Numbered from the stretch's first letter, positions 7,266 through 15,584 are shown. The stretch is 17,623 nucleotides of DNA from Paracoccaceae bacterium (GCA_023263735.1 JALQUQ010000013.1:1-17623); one strand, 5' to 3'. A program made the numbers and translations. The notes: generated by a model not told the origin, from the letters alone.

Positions 7266-7875
7266 AACCACTTTGGGTGCGTCGAGCGCGATGATTGCCG
7301 CCTTTTCGGGCGAGTTGGGGCGGATGCAACAAAGTCTGCTGTTCACGGGGCGAGAGGTGAATGCGCTGAGCACCTCGATCGGGGGTGGGTTGCGGCGGGC
7401 CTTTGATGGGCTGGTTTTTGACGGGATGAAACTTTCGGATGCGCTGCGCGGCGTGGCGCAATCGATGATCTCGGGCGTCTATAATGTGGCGATGCGGCCG
7501 GTTCAGGGGGCTTTGGGCGATTTCGTCGCGAATGGGCTGAATTCGGCCTTGGGCGGTATGTTGCCCTTTGCCCAAGGTGGGGCGTTTTCCCAAGGCCGGG
7601 TGATGCCCTTTGCCAAGGGGGGCGTTGTGACGGCCCCCACCCAGTTTCCCATGCGGGGGGCCACCGGGTTGATGGGCGAAGCCGGGCCCGAGGCGATCAT
7701 GCCGCTGACGCGTGGCGCCGATGGGCGGCTGGGGGTGCAGGCGGCGGGCGGGGGGCGCCCGGTGACGGTGGTGATGAACATCCAGACGCCGGATGTGCAG
7801 GGATTTCAACGCAGCCAAAGCCAGATCGCGGCCAATGCCGCGCGGGCAATGGCGCGTGGTCAGCGCAACAAGTGA
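7222..7875 (+). CDS. GTA tail tape measure protein (RcGTA gp11-like)
   Basis: A 217-residue protein, the same size as the unusually short tape measure of RcGTA (gp11, about 219 residues), which fits the short GTA tail. The N-terminal part (VEDLQEQTSALETTLGASSA, then SGELGRMQQSLLFTGREVNAL) is predicted helical. The C-terminal half has lambda-type tape-measure signatures: FDGMKLSDALRGVAQSMISG, repeated FAQGGAF/FAKGGVV glycine motifs and GLMGEAGPEAIMPLTRGADG. AAGGAG lies seven bases before the ATG. It overlaps the preceding ORF by 44 bases. In the particle it lies inside the tube and is released on DNA delivery. Confidence 0.9.
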   Translation: MSRVEDLQEQTSALETTLGASSAMIAAFSGELGRMQQSLLFTGREVNALSTSIGGGLRRAFDGLVFDGMKLSDALRGVAQSMISGVYNVAMRPVQGALGDFVANGLNSALGGMLPFAQGGAFSQGRVMPFAKGGVVTAPTQFPMRGATGLMGEAGPEAIMPLTRGADGRLGVQAAGGGRPVTVVMNIQTPDVQGFQRSQSQIAANAARAMARGQRNK

Positions 7876-7882
7876 GGCAGGC

Positions 7883-8515
7883 ATGGCATTTCACGACATC
7901 AGATTTCCCGCCAACCTGAGCTTTGGCTCGATCGGGGGGCCCGAGCGGCTGACCGAGGTGGTGACGCTGGCGAACGGCTTTGAAGAGCGCAACACGCCCT
8001 GGGCCCATTCGCGCCGACGCTATGAGGCGGGGGCGGGGCTGCGCACGCTGGATGAGCTGGAGGCGCTGATCGCGTTTTTCGAGGCGCGCAACGGGCGGAT
8101 GCACGGCTTTCGCTGGAAGGATTGGGCGGATTACAAATCTTGTGCGCCATCGCGACAACCCACGGCGCTGGATCAGACGATTGGCACGGGCGACGGGCAG
8201 ACGACGCGGTTTCAACTGGCCAAGACCTATCGATCCGGGCTGGAAACCTATCGCCGCACGATCACCAAGCCGGTTGCGGGCTCCGTGTTGGTGGCGGTGG
8301 CGCGTGACCCAAAGGTCGAAGGGCAGGAGTATTCGGTTGATCTGGCGGAGGGTGTCGTGACCTTTGTGGTGCCGCCCGACATTGGGGTGCTGGTTTCGGC
8401 GGGGTTCGAATTCGATGTGCCGGTGCGGTTTGACACGGATCGGATCGCCACCTCGGTCGCGTCGTTTCAGGCGGGTGAAGTGCCCGAAGTTCCCGTGATC
8501 GAGGTGCGCGTGTGA
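7883..8515 (+). CDS. GTA distal tail protein (RcGTA gp12-like, DUF2460)
   Basis: The 210-residue DUF2460 protein is equivalent to RcGTA gp12 (Rcc01695), the ring joining the tail tube to the baseplate. It has the family start MAFHDIRFPANLSFGSIGGP, then ANGFEERNTPWAHSRRRYEA, FFEARNGRMHGFRWKDWADYKSC (the mid-domain WxDxxD/FRW feature) and FEFDVPVRFDTDRIATSVAS at the end. The start is the ATG at 7883, eight bases past the gp11 stop; in-frame sequence upstream lies inside gp11 and is not used. The stop overlaps gp13 (TGATG). Confidence 0.9.
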   Translation: MAFHDIRFPANLSFGSIGGPERLTEVVTLANGFEERNTPWAHSRRRYEAGAGLRTLDELEALIAFFEARNGRMHGFRWKDWADYKSCAPSRQPTALDQTIGTGDGQTTRFQLAKTYRSGLETYRRTITKPVAGSVLVAVARDPKVEGQEYSVDLAEGVVTFVVPPDIGVLVSAGFEFDVPVRFDTDRIATSVASFQAGEVPEVPVIEVRV

Positions 8516-9369
8516 TGCAGGGCGCCTTGTTCAACCATTTGAAATCGGGATCAACCACGGTGTGCCGGGCTTGGTTGGTTCGGCGGGCGGATGCGGTGGT
8601 CTTTGGCTTTACCGACCATGATCAGGATCTGAGCTTTGACGGGGCGACGTTTCGGGCGCGATCTGGGTTGACGGCCAAGGCCCTGCAACTGGCAACGGGG
8701 CTTTCGGTGGACAACAGCGAAGCGGCGGGGGCGCTGTCGGATGATGCGCTGACCGAAGCGGATATTGCCGCCGGTCGGTATGATGCGGCCGAGGTGACCG
8801 TTTGGCTGGTGAACTGGGCCGATGTCTCTGAACGCTCTGTTCTGTTCCGCGGGAGTTTTGGCGAGATTTCGCGCAAGGGCGGGGCGTTTCGGGTGGAGCT
8901 GCGCGGTCTGGCGGAAAAGCTGAATGTGGTTCAGGGCCGCGCCTTTGTTCCCGATTGCGCGGCCCAATTGGGCGACCGGGCCTGTGGCGTTGATCTGAGC
9001 CTGCCGGGCCATCGGGTGGACACGACGGTGCAGGGGATTGTTTCGCTGCGCGAGATTGCCGTGCCCGATGATCCGACCCTGCCTGCGAACTGGTTCGCGG
9101 GTGGCAGGATACGGGTGCTTTCGGGGGCGGCGGCGGGGCTGTCGGTGACCATCGAGAGCGAGCGGGTTGACGGCGATCTGCGGCGGTTTCACCTGTGGCA
9201 CGCGCTGCCGGTGGGGGTGGCGGTTGGCGACGCGGTCACCCTTGAGGTGGGCTGCGATGGGTTGGCGCGAACCTGTCAGGTCAAATTCGGCAACTTTCTG
9301 AATTTTCGCGGCTTTCCGACAATTCCGGGGGAAAGCTGGTTGCGCGGCCCGGTGCGCGCGGATCGCTGA
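8515..9369 (+). CDS. GTA baseplate hub protein (RcGTA gp13-like, DUF2163)
   Basis: A 284-residue DUF2163 protein equivalent to RcGTA gp13 (Rcc01696), the hub below the distal tail ring. It shows FGFTDHDQDLSFDGATFRA near the start and the two conserved cysteine pairs C148/C157 (PDCAAQLGDRACGVDL) and C247/C254 (GCDGLARTCQVKFGN), followed by FLNFRGFPTIPGE. In the RcGTA structure the hub is reported to hold an iron-sulfur cluster, and these four cysteines are the expected ligands; all are present. The ATG at 8515 shares a base with the gp12 stop; a GTG one codon earlier is the alternative. Confidence 0.9.
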   Translation: MQGALFNHLKSGSTTVCRAWLVRRADAVVFGFTDHDQDLSFDGATFRARSGLTAKALQLATGLSVDNSEAAGALSDDALTEADIAAGRYDAAEVTVWLVNWADVSERSVLFRGSFGEISRKGGAFRVELRGLAEKLNVVQGRAFVPDCAAQLGDRACGVDLSLPGHRVDTTVQGIVSLREIAVPDDPTLPANWFAGGRIRVLSGAAAGLSVTIESERVDGDLRRFHLWHALPVGVAVGDAVTLEVGCDGLARTCQVKFGNFLNFRGFPTIPGESWLRGPVRADR

Positions 9370-9383
9370 AAAGGGCGAGGCTT

Positions 9384-9833
9384 ATGGAACAGCAGGATTT
9401 TGCGGCCCGCGTCGTTTTGGCGGCGCGGGGCTGGATCGGGACACCCTATGTGCATCAGGCGTCAATCCTTGGGCATGGGGCGGATTGTTTGGGCTTGGTG
9501 CGTGGGGTCTGGCGCGAATTGATCGGGCATGAGCCCGAGCCCTTGCCGGCCTATACGACCGACTGGTCGGAAGCCTCGGGGCGGGAGGTGCTGGCGCAGG
9601 CGGCGGGGCGGTGGCTGTGCCCGCGCCCCGATCCTGAGATCGCGCCCGGAGATGTCTTGTTGTTTCGCATCCGGTCGGGGGCGGTGGCCAAACATCTGGG
9701 CATTGTCAGCGAAACCGGGGCCTGCCCCCGGTTCATTCACGCCTATAGCGGCCATGGGGTGGTGGAAAGCCCGCTTTCAACGCCTTGGCGGGCAAAAATC
9801 GCCGGGGTTTTTCAGTTTCCGGCCAAGGGGTAA
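9384..9833 (+). CDS. GTA NlpC/P60-type peptidoglycan peptidase (RcGTA gp14-like)
   Basis: The 149-residue protein is a phage-type NlpC/P60 cysteine peptidase. In the particle it is part of the baseplate and is thought to cut cell-wall peptides during DNA entry. The catalytic cysteine is C35 in GADCLGLVRGVWREL. H104 in AKHLGIVS is the likely catalytic histidine, and RFIHAY (H119) follows. The aspartate-containing PEIAPGDVLLFR is typical of the fold. It has no signal peptide, as expected for a structural component. Spacing is 14 bases from gp13 and 3 bases to gp15. The catalytic residues are intact, which argues against long decay. Confidence 0.9.
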   Translation: MEQQDFAARVVLAARGWIGTPYVHQASILGHGADCLGLVRGVWRELIGHEPEPLPAYTTDWSEASGREVLAQAAGRWLCPRPDPEIAPGDVLLFRIRSGAVAKHLGIVSETGACPRFIHAYSGHGVVESPLSTPWRAKIAGVFQFPAKG

Positions 9834-9836
9834 ACA

Positions 9837-12800
9837 ATGGCGACGCTTCTTCTTTCGGCGGCTGGGGCTGCCATCGGGTCGGGCTTTGGCGGCACTGTTC
9901 TGGGGCTGTCGGGGGCGGTCATCGGCCGGGCCGTGGGGGCCACTTTGGGCCGGATCGTGGATCAGCGCATTTTGGGCGCGGGGGCCGAGCCGGTGGAAAC
10001 GGGCCGGTTGGACCGTATTCAGATCATGGGGGCCGGCAAGGGCGGTGCGGTGCCCGAGCTTTGGGGGCGGATGAAGATTGCGGGGCAGGTCATCTGGGCC
10101 TCGCCCTATACCGAGGTGCGACAGGAAACGGGGGGCGGCAAGGGGATGCCGCGCCCAAAGACGGTGGATTATTCCTATACCGTCAGTCTGGCGATTGCGC
10201 TGTGCGGGGGGGAGGTGACCTCGGTCGGGCGAATCTGGGCCGATGCCGAGGAATTGCCGGTCGGGACGTTGGACTATCGGCTGTATCCCGGGGATGAAAT
10301 GCAATTGCCCGATCCGGCCATCGAGGCGGATCTGGGGGCAGGGCAGGCCCCGGCCTATCGTGGAACGGCCTATGTGGTTTTTGAGCATCTGGACCTGTCG
10401 CGGTTTGGCAATCGGGTTCCGCAATTTGCCTTTGAGGTGACGCGCCGAGCCCCGCCCGAGGCGCGGGCGGATCATCCCGATCTGGCCGATTGCGTGCCGG
10501 GGGTGGCGCTGATTCCGGGAACGGGGGAATATGCGCTGGCAACCCAGAAGGTGCGGTTTCAAAAGGACTTTGCCACGGTTGAAACGGCAAATGCCCATAG
10601 TGGGGGGCCGGTTGCCGATTTCCCCTTGGCCTTGGGGCAATTGACGTCCGAGTTGCCACAGGCCCATGGGGTGTCGCTGGTGGTCAGTTGGTTTGGCACC
10701 GATCTGCGCTGTGGGGACTGCGCGATCCTGCCCAAGGTGGAACAGGCCAGCTTTGATGGGCTGGAGATGCCATGGCGCGCGGGCGGGATTGCCCGGGCCG
10801 CCGCGCAAGAGGTGCCGCGACTGGAGGGGCGTTCGGTTTATGGTGGAACCCCGGCCGATGCCTCTGTGGTGCAGGCGATTGCGGCGCTGACTGAGGCGGG
10901 CAAGGATGTGATGTTCTATCCCTTTGTTCTCATGGAGCAATTGCCGGGGAATGGTTTGCCCGACCCCTATCGGCCGGGGCAAGAGCAACCGTCGCTGCCG
11001 TGGCGCGGGCGGATCACCACGTCGGATGCCGTGGGGGGAACGGCGGCTGCGACGGCCGAGGTTGCGCGCTTTTTCGGGGCCGCACAGCCCGAGCATTTCG
11101 CGGTTGCCGAGGGCCAGATCACATATGCCGGGCCCGAGGATTGGGGCTATCGCCGCTTTATCCTGCATTATGCGCATTTGTGCGCGCTGGCGGGCGGGGT
11201 GGAGGCGTTTTGCATCGGTTCGGAATTGCGGGGGGTGACCCAGAGTCGCGGTGAAGGGGGCACCTATCCGGCGGTGCAGGCGCTGATTCAGTTGGCGGCC
11301 GATGTGCGGGGCATTTTGGGCCCATCGGTCAAGATCACCTATGCCGCCGATTGGTCGGAATATTTTGGCGATCACCGGGGCGGGGATGTTGTCTTTCACC
11401 TCGACCCGCTGTGGGCGGATGCGAATATCGATTTCATCGGCGTCGACAATTATCTGCCGCTGTCGGATTGGCGCGAAGGGGCCGATCATGCGGATGCGGG
11501 CTTTGGGTCGGTTCACAATCTGGACTATCTGAGCGCCAATGTCGCGGGCGGGGAATATTACGATTGGTATTATGACAGTGCTGAAGGCGAGGCCTATCAG
11601 CGTCGCCGCCCCATTGTGGATGAGGCCTTTGGCGAAGATTGGATCTATCGCCCCAAGGATTTTCTGAACTGGTGGTCGAACCCGCATTACAACCGCGTGG
11701 GCGGGGTGCGGGCCGGGCAGTCGTCGGATTGGGTGCCGCAAAGCAAGCCGATCCGGTTCACCGAATTTGGCTGTGCGGCACTGGACAAAGCAACGAATGA
11801 GCCGAACCGGTTTCTGGATCGACTGTCATCGGAATCGGGTTTGCCGCGGGCGTCGACCGGGGGGGTGGATGCCTTTTTGCAACTGCAATACTTCCGGGCG
11901 ATGAAGCGGCATTGGTCGAACCCGGTCAACAATCCGGTCTCGGTCGGTTATGGCGGGCCGATGGTTGCCTTTGACAAAAGCTATGCCTGGGCGTGGGATG
12001 CGCGGCCCTATCCGTATTTTCCGCAAAATGCCGAAGCCTGGAGTGATGCCGACAATTACCCGGCGGGGCATTGGCTGAACGGTCGGGCGACGCATGTGCC
12101 CTTGGATGCCTGTGTGACTGACATCTGTTTGGCGGCCGGGGGCGCGGCCCCGGTTGTCGATCGTTTGCAGGGGCTGACGGCGGGCTATCTGGTTGACCAG
12201 TCGGATACGGCCCGCGCGATCCTTCAGCCGCTGTCGATGGTGATGGGATTTGACGCCATCGAAGATGAGGGGCAGTTGCATTTCCAATCGCGGGGTGCCG
12301 CTGTTCGGGGCGTCATTGAGGCGGGTGAGGTCGTGCTGGGCGCAGAGGGCGCTGCGACCAAGGAACTGGTGCGGTTGCCGCATCATGAGGCGATTGCGCG
12401 CTGGCGCCTGGGCTTTGTCGAGGGGGAGGGGGTTCTGGAACCCTCGGCCATCGAACTTTCGGCCGGGCGTGGGGCGCAAGGTGGCGTGGCGCAGGCGGAT
12501 TACAATCTGCAATTGGGTGAAGCCGAGGCGCGGGCGGTTGCGCGCCGCTGGCTGTTGGAGGCGCAATTGGCGCAGGATCGTCTGACCCTGACGCTGCCGC
12601 CCAGTCGGTCGGATGTGACGGTGGGCATGGTGATCGATGTCGATGGGCTGCCCTATCGCATTGACCGGATGGAGCTGACCGACGCGCGTGAGATCGAGGC
12701 GGTTCGGGTTGATCTGGGGGTCTATGACGCGGACCGCGCGGTGCCCGCCCCGGTGCGCCGGTCGGCGCCGGAAAGCGCGGCCCCGGTTACGGTCCTTTGG

Positions 12801-13715
12801 GCCGATCTGCCACAGTTTCGCGCCGATCAGCCGCTGGGCCCGGTGGTGGCGGCGGTCGCACGGCCCTGGACTGGCACGGTCGCCGTCTGGAGCAGCGATC
12901 AAGACGCCGATTACGCGCCCAAACTGGCCATCGAGGCGCCCGCAGTGATGGGGACGACGCTGACAGAGTTGGCCCCGGGGCGGGCCGGTCTATGGGATCG
13001 GGGGGCGGGGTTGCGGATCAAACTGGTGAGTGGCCAGTTGGAAAGCGCCGCGGCGCTGTCGGTGTTGAACGGGCGAAATCTGTTGGCCATTGGGGATGGT
13101 TCGGCCAATCGGTGGGAGATTCTGAGCTTTCAATCCGCGACCTTGGTCGAGGCCGGAGTGTATGACATCAGGGATCGGTTGCGGGGATTGGCGGGAACCG
13201 ATCCCTTTGCCGAAACCGTCTGGCCCGAGGGGAGCCGGATCATCGTGCTGTCACCGGGGATGCCGGTCATGCCGCTCTCGATGGATCTGGCGGGATTGCC
13301 GCGCCATTACCGAACGGGTTTGGCCAATGCGGGCTATGCCGATGCGGATAGCGCGCATACGGTGCAGGCCTTTGATCTGAACCTGGCGCGCCCCTATCGG
13401 ATTTGCCACCTGCGCCATGATCTGGCCCCGAATGGCGATCTGAACCTGCGCTGGGTCAGGCGGGGGCGGATCGAGTCGGACAGTTGGCAGGGCGACGACG
13501 TGCCCTTGGGCGAACAGGTCGAACGGTATCTGCTGCGCTTTCGCACCGATGACCATCGGACCATTCGGCAGGAAACGGTGGCGGCCCCGGCCTATCATTA
13601 CCCGGCGACGCAGATTCTGGCCGATATCGGCAATGACTGCACCTATCTGGACATTGCGCAGGTGTCGCAAAGCTTTGGGCCGGGGCCGGCCTTGCGCTTT
13701 GATCTGCCGTTCTGA
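9837..13715 (+). CDS. GTA 'megatron' baseplate / host-specificity protein (RcGTA gp15-like)
   Basis: The 1292-residue protein matches RcGTA gp15 (Rcc01698, about 1300 residues), the central baseplate protein that contacts the recipient cell. The N-terminus is a Gly/Ala-rich hydrophobic segment (about 1-45) with GTVLGLSGAVIGRAVGATLG, followed by tail-hub-like sequence (PAYRGTAYVVFEHLDLSRFG at about 175, RVPQFAFEVT). A GTA TIM-barrel domain (PF13547 type) covers about 425-720, with GVEAFCIGSELRG, KITYAADWSEYFG, DFIGVDNYLPLSDWR and PIRFTEFGCAALD. A phage-tail_3-type domain follows, then a C-terminal region ending in FGPGPALRFDLPF. The frame is open throughout, which is notable for the longest gene of a locus that has lost its head module. 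It starts three bases after the gp14 stop with AAGGGG upstream. Confidence 0.93.
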   Translation: MATLLLSAAGAAIGSGFGGTVLGLSGAVIGRAVGATLGRIVDQRILGAGAEPVETGRLDRIQIMGAGKGGAVPELWGRMKIAGQVIWASPYTEVRQETGGGKGMPRPKTVDYSYTVSLAIALCGGEVTSVGRIWADAEELPVGTLDYRLYPGDEMQLPDPAIEADLGAGQAPAYRGTAYVVFEHLDLSRFGNRVPQFAFEVTRRAPPEARADHPDLADCVPGVALIPGTGEYALATQKVRFQKDFATVETANAHSGGPVADFPLALGQLTSELPQAHGVSLVVSWFGTDLRCGDCAILPKVEQASFDGLEMPWRAGGIARAAAQEVPRLEGRSVYGGTPADASVVQAIAALTEAGKDVMFYPFVLMEQLPGNGLPDPYRPGQEQPSLPWRGRITTSDAVGGTAAATAEVARFFGAAQPEHFAVAEGQITYAGPEDWGYRRFILHYAHLCALAGGVEAFCIGSELRGVTQSRGEGGTYPAVQALIQLAADVRGILGPSVKITYAADWSEYFGDHRGGDVVFHLDPLWADANIDFIGVDNYLPLSDWREGADHADAGFGSVHNLDYLSANVAGGEYYDWYYDSAEGEAYQRRRPIVDEAFGEDWIYRPKDFLNWWSNPHYNRVGGVRAGQSSDWVPQSKPIRFTEFGCAALDKATNEPNRFLDRLSSESGLPRASTGGVDAFLQLQYFRAMKRHWSNPVNNPVSVGYGGPMVAFDKSYAWAWDARPYPYFPQNAEAWSDADNYPAGHWLNGRATHVPLDACVTDICLAAGGAAPVVDRLQGLTAGYLVDQSDTARAILQPLSMVMGFDAIEDEGQLHFQSRGAAVRGVIEAGEVVLGAEGAATKELVRLPHHEAIARWRLGFVEGEGVLEPSAIELSAGRGAQGGVAQADYNLQLGEAEARAVARRWLLEAQLAQDRLTLTLPPSRSDVTVGMVIDVDGLPYRIDRMELTDAREIEAVRVDLGVYDADRAVPAPVRRSAPESAAPVTVLWADLPQFRADQPLGPVVAAVARPWTGTVAVWSSDQDADYAPKLAIEAPAVMGTTLTELAPGRAGLWDRGAGLRIKLVSGQLESAAALSVLNGRNLLAIGDGSANRWEILSFQSATLVEAGVYDIRDRLRGLAGTDPFAETVWPEGSRIIVLSPGMPVMPLSMDLAGLPRHYRTGLANAGYADADSAHTVQAFDLNLARPYRICHLRHDLAPNGDLNLRWVRRGRIESDSWQGDDVPLGEQVERYLLRFRTDDHRTIRQETVAAPAYHYPATQILADIGNDCTYLDIAQVSQSFGPGPALRFDLPF

Positions 13716-13771
13716 ATTTTGGGCTGTGCCGTTCGTGCCGGGTAAAATCTTGCGTCAGATGCGTTATCCGT

Positions 13772-13801
13772 TTGGACACGCCAGAGTATTAGCAGTAGAA
13801 T
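13772..13801 (+). promoter_or_regulatory. Possible sigma-70-type promoter for the HU-like gene
   Basis: TTGGAC at 13772-13777 and TAGAAT at 13796-13801 (five of six to TATAAT) are 18 bases apart, in the 148-bp gap between gp15 and the HU-like gene. This gap is visibly AT-richer than its surroundings. It would let the HU-like gene and tRNA be expressed independently of the GTA genes. The -35 match is poor, so this is tentative. Confidence 0.3.
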
Positions 13802-13863
13802 CGGAAACAATCACAGTGGCATCACGAAGCGCGGGATAAGCGCCGTGACAATGGAGCGGGCAG

Positions 13864-14292
13864 ATGAAAAAAACGACCAGAACTTCGGCCAAGAAACGCG
13901 TTTCGCCAGAGGTAACGGCGGAAACTGCTGCCGTTGTCGTTGAGGAACCGGCAGAGGCGGCCGAAGCGGCGACAGAGGCTGAGGGGGCCGAAGGTGCGTC
14001 CAAGACCGTGGCCGCCTTGAAACTGAAGGATCTGGTCGAAATGGTCGTCGCCTCGACCGGGGCCAAGAAGAAGAACGCCAAGGAAATCGTCGAAGCGACC
14101 CTGACCCAGTTGGGGGCGGCTTTGGCGGATGGAAAAGAGTTGAACCTGCCGGGCTTTGGCAAGGTTCGGGTGCAAAAGTCGGCGAATAAGGCCGATGGCC
14201 AATCGATGATGACGCTGAAAATGCGCAGTGCGAAACCGCAGCGCAAAAAAGATGCCGCAGAGCCACTTGCAGAAGCCGAGGAAGCGGTCTAA
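13864..14292 (+). CDS. HU/IHF-family DNA-binding protein with acidic Ala/Glu-rich N-terminal extension
   Basis: A 142-residue protein whose residues about 52-125 are an HU-type domain: LKLKDLVEMVVASTGAKKKN, AKEIVEATLTQLGAALADGK, ELNLPGFGKVRVQK and a Lys-rich end. HU proteins bend and compact DNA. Before the domain there is a short basic start (KKTTRTSAKKR) and about 35 residues rich in Ala and Glu; the C-terminus is again acidic (AAEPLAEAEEAV). Such tails lengthen the usual 90-residue HU by half and may tune DNA binding. It lies 148 bp after gp15 and only 12 bp before tRNA-Val, so the two may share a transcript. The exact paralogue (HU, IHF or a specialised relative) cannot be fixed. Confidence 0.85.
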   Translation: MKKTTRTSAKKRVSPEVTAETAAVVVEEPAEAAEAATEAEGAEGASKTVAALKLKDLVEMVVASTGAKKKNAKEIVEATLTQLGAALADGKELNLPGFGKVRVQKSANKADGQSMMTLKMRSAKPQRKKDAAEPLAEAEEAV

Positions 14293-14304
14293 GAGGCGGT
14301 CATC

Positions 14305-14379
14305 GGGCGATTAGCTCAGCGGTAGAGCGCTTCGTTCACATCGAAGATGTCAGCGGTTCAAATCCGTTATCGCCCACCA
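14305..14379 (+). tRNA. tRNA-Val (anticodon CAC), CCA encoded
   Basis: A cloverleaf of 75 bases. The acceptor stem GGGCGAT pairs perfectly with ATCGCCC. The D-arm contains TAGCTCAGCGGTAGAG. The anticodon arm is CTTCG-TTCACAT-CGAAG, giving anticodon CAC (reads the valine codon GUG). The T-arm is AGCGG-TTCAAAT-CCGTT. The discriminator A and CCA are encoded at 14376-14379. It begins 12 bases after the HU-like gene and is followed by an intrinsic terminator. Confidence 0.96.
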
Positions 14380-14405
14380 TTATTTGTCTTGCATCGCCAA
14401 GACCG

Positions 14406-14428
14406 ATGGCCCCCGGTTCGGGGGCCAT
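14406..14428 (+). terminator. Intrinsic terminator after tRNA-Val
   Basis: ATGGCCCCC at 14406-14414 pairs perfectly (9 bp) with GGGGGCCAT at 14420-14428 around a GGTTC loop, followed by a T-rich TTTGCATTT stretch. It lies 26 bases past the tRNA and would end the HU/tRNA transcript before dusA. Confidence 0.8.
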
Positions 14429-14564
14429 TTGCATTTGGGCGGTTGGGTTCCCGTGCGGGTACGACCGGCAAAAACCGCGCAGGGGCGGGGGGCGGCGCAA
14501 AGTTGGGTTGATTTTGGCCCAAGAATGCGGGCAAAGAGCGCAAGATCTAAGGAATGCGGAACCG

Positions 14565-15584
14565 ATGTCCGAACGCGCGGAAGTGACCCCCAAGGCAACA
14601 GAGGCTGTACGCACGGCGGCGCGGCTTTCCGTCGCCCCGATGATGGAATGGACCGACCGGCATTGCCGGTTTTTCCATCGGTTGATGACACGGCGGGCGA
14701 TGCTTTACACCGAGATGGTGACGGCTCCGGCTGTGGTGCATGGGCCAAAGCCGCGTCTGTTGGATTACAGCGATGCCGAGCATCCGGTTGCCCTGCAATT
14801 GGGGGGATCGGACCCGAAGGAACTGGCGCAAGCGGTGCGGATCGCCCGCGACTGGGGCTATGACGAGATCAACCTGAACGTTGGCTGCCCTTCGGATCGG
14901 GTGCAGTCGGGATGCTTTGGGGCGGTGTTGATGGAGCGCCCGGCGCTGGTCGCCGATTGCGTGGCGGCGATGCAGGATGTGTCGGACGTTCCGGTGACGG
15001 TGAAATGCCGGATCGGGGTGGATGAGCAGGTTCCAGAAAGCGTGCTTCCCGATTTCATCACGCGGGTTTCCGCGGCGGGGGTGCGCCATTTCGTGATTCA
15101 CGCGCGAAAGGCGTGGTTGCAGGGGCTGTCGCCCAAGGAAAACCGGGAAATTCCGCCGTTGAATTATGATCTGGTGGTTCAGATGAAACGGGATTTCCCC
15201 GATCTGACGATTGCGATCAATGGGGGGGTGACCACCTTGGCGCAGGTGCAGGATTTGCTGGCGCGGGGGCTGGATGGCGTGATGGTGGGCCGCGCGGCCT
15301 ATCATGATCCGGCGTCGGTGTTGATTGGGGCCGATGCGCTGTGGGGAGAGGATCACGCCCCCGATGCCTTTGCCGTGGCCGAGGCGATGCTGCCCTATAT
15401 CGAGGCCCATCTGCGCAACGGGGGGCGGTTGCACCAGATCACCCGGCACATGCTGGGTTTGTTTACCGGGCGACCGGGGGCGCGGACGTGGCGGCGGATC
15501 TTGTCAGAACGCGCCAACCAGCCCGGGGTCGGCCCCGAGCTGGTGGTGGAGGCGCTGGATCAGCTGCGGGCCGTGGCCGCCTGA
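14565..15584 (+). CDS. dusA: tRNA-dihydrouridine(20/20a) synthase DusA
   Basis: The 339-residue flavoenzyme reduces uridine in the D-loop of tRNAs to dihydrouridine, using FMN and NADPH. It has SVAPMMEWTDRHCRFFHRL near the N-terminus, NLNVGCPSDRVQSGCFGAVL with the catalytic cysteine C108, the DusA-diagnostic IHARKAWLQGLSPKENREIP (about 179-197), and the FMN-phosphate region INGGVTT...GVMVGRAAY (about 218-246). The helical tRNA-binding C-terminus is complete. The ATG at 14565 is preferred to in-frame ones upstream because AAGGA lies 11 bases before it and the upstream alternative lies inside the terminator. Its 3' end overlaps the convergent MFS gene by 25 bases. The tRNA just upstream is a possible substrate, but the neighbourhood may be chance. 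Confidence 0.95.
   Translation: MSERAEVTPKATEAVRTAARLSVAPMMEWTDRHCRFFHRLMTRRAMLYTEMVTAPAVVHGPKPRLLDYSDAEHPVALQLGGSDPKELAQAVRIARDWGYDEINLNVGCPSDRVQSGCFGAVLMERPALVADCVAAMQDVSDVPVTVKCRIGVDEQVPESVLPDFITRVSAAGVRHFVIHARKAWLQGLSPKENREIPPLNYDLVVQMKRDFPDLTIAINGGVTTLAQVQDLLARGLDGVMVGRAAYHDPASVLIGADALWGEDHAPDAFAVAEAMLPYIEAHLRNGGRLHQITRHMLGLFTGRPGARTWRRILSERANQPGVGPELVVEALDQLRAVAA

Noticed and set aside
9777..11741. 654-codon open frame on the minus strand across gp14/gp15
   Set aside because: It is antisense to a well-recognised GTA gene, is extremely rich in Arg/Pro/His/Gly and has no recognisable motif. Long mirror frames are expected opposite high-GC genes.
14305..14379. tRNA-Val (or dusA) as an integration site of the GTA/phage genes
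   Set aside because: No second copy of the tRNA 3' end, and no integrase, was seen in the window. GTA clusters are vertically inherited rather than integrated at tRNAs.
14406..14564. 53-codon N-terminal extension of dusA
   Set aside because: The upstream ATG lies within the tRNA terminator hairpin, and the added residues do not resemble DusA. The ATG at 14565 has a Shine-Dalgarno and fits family length.
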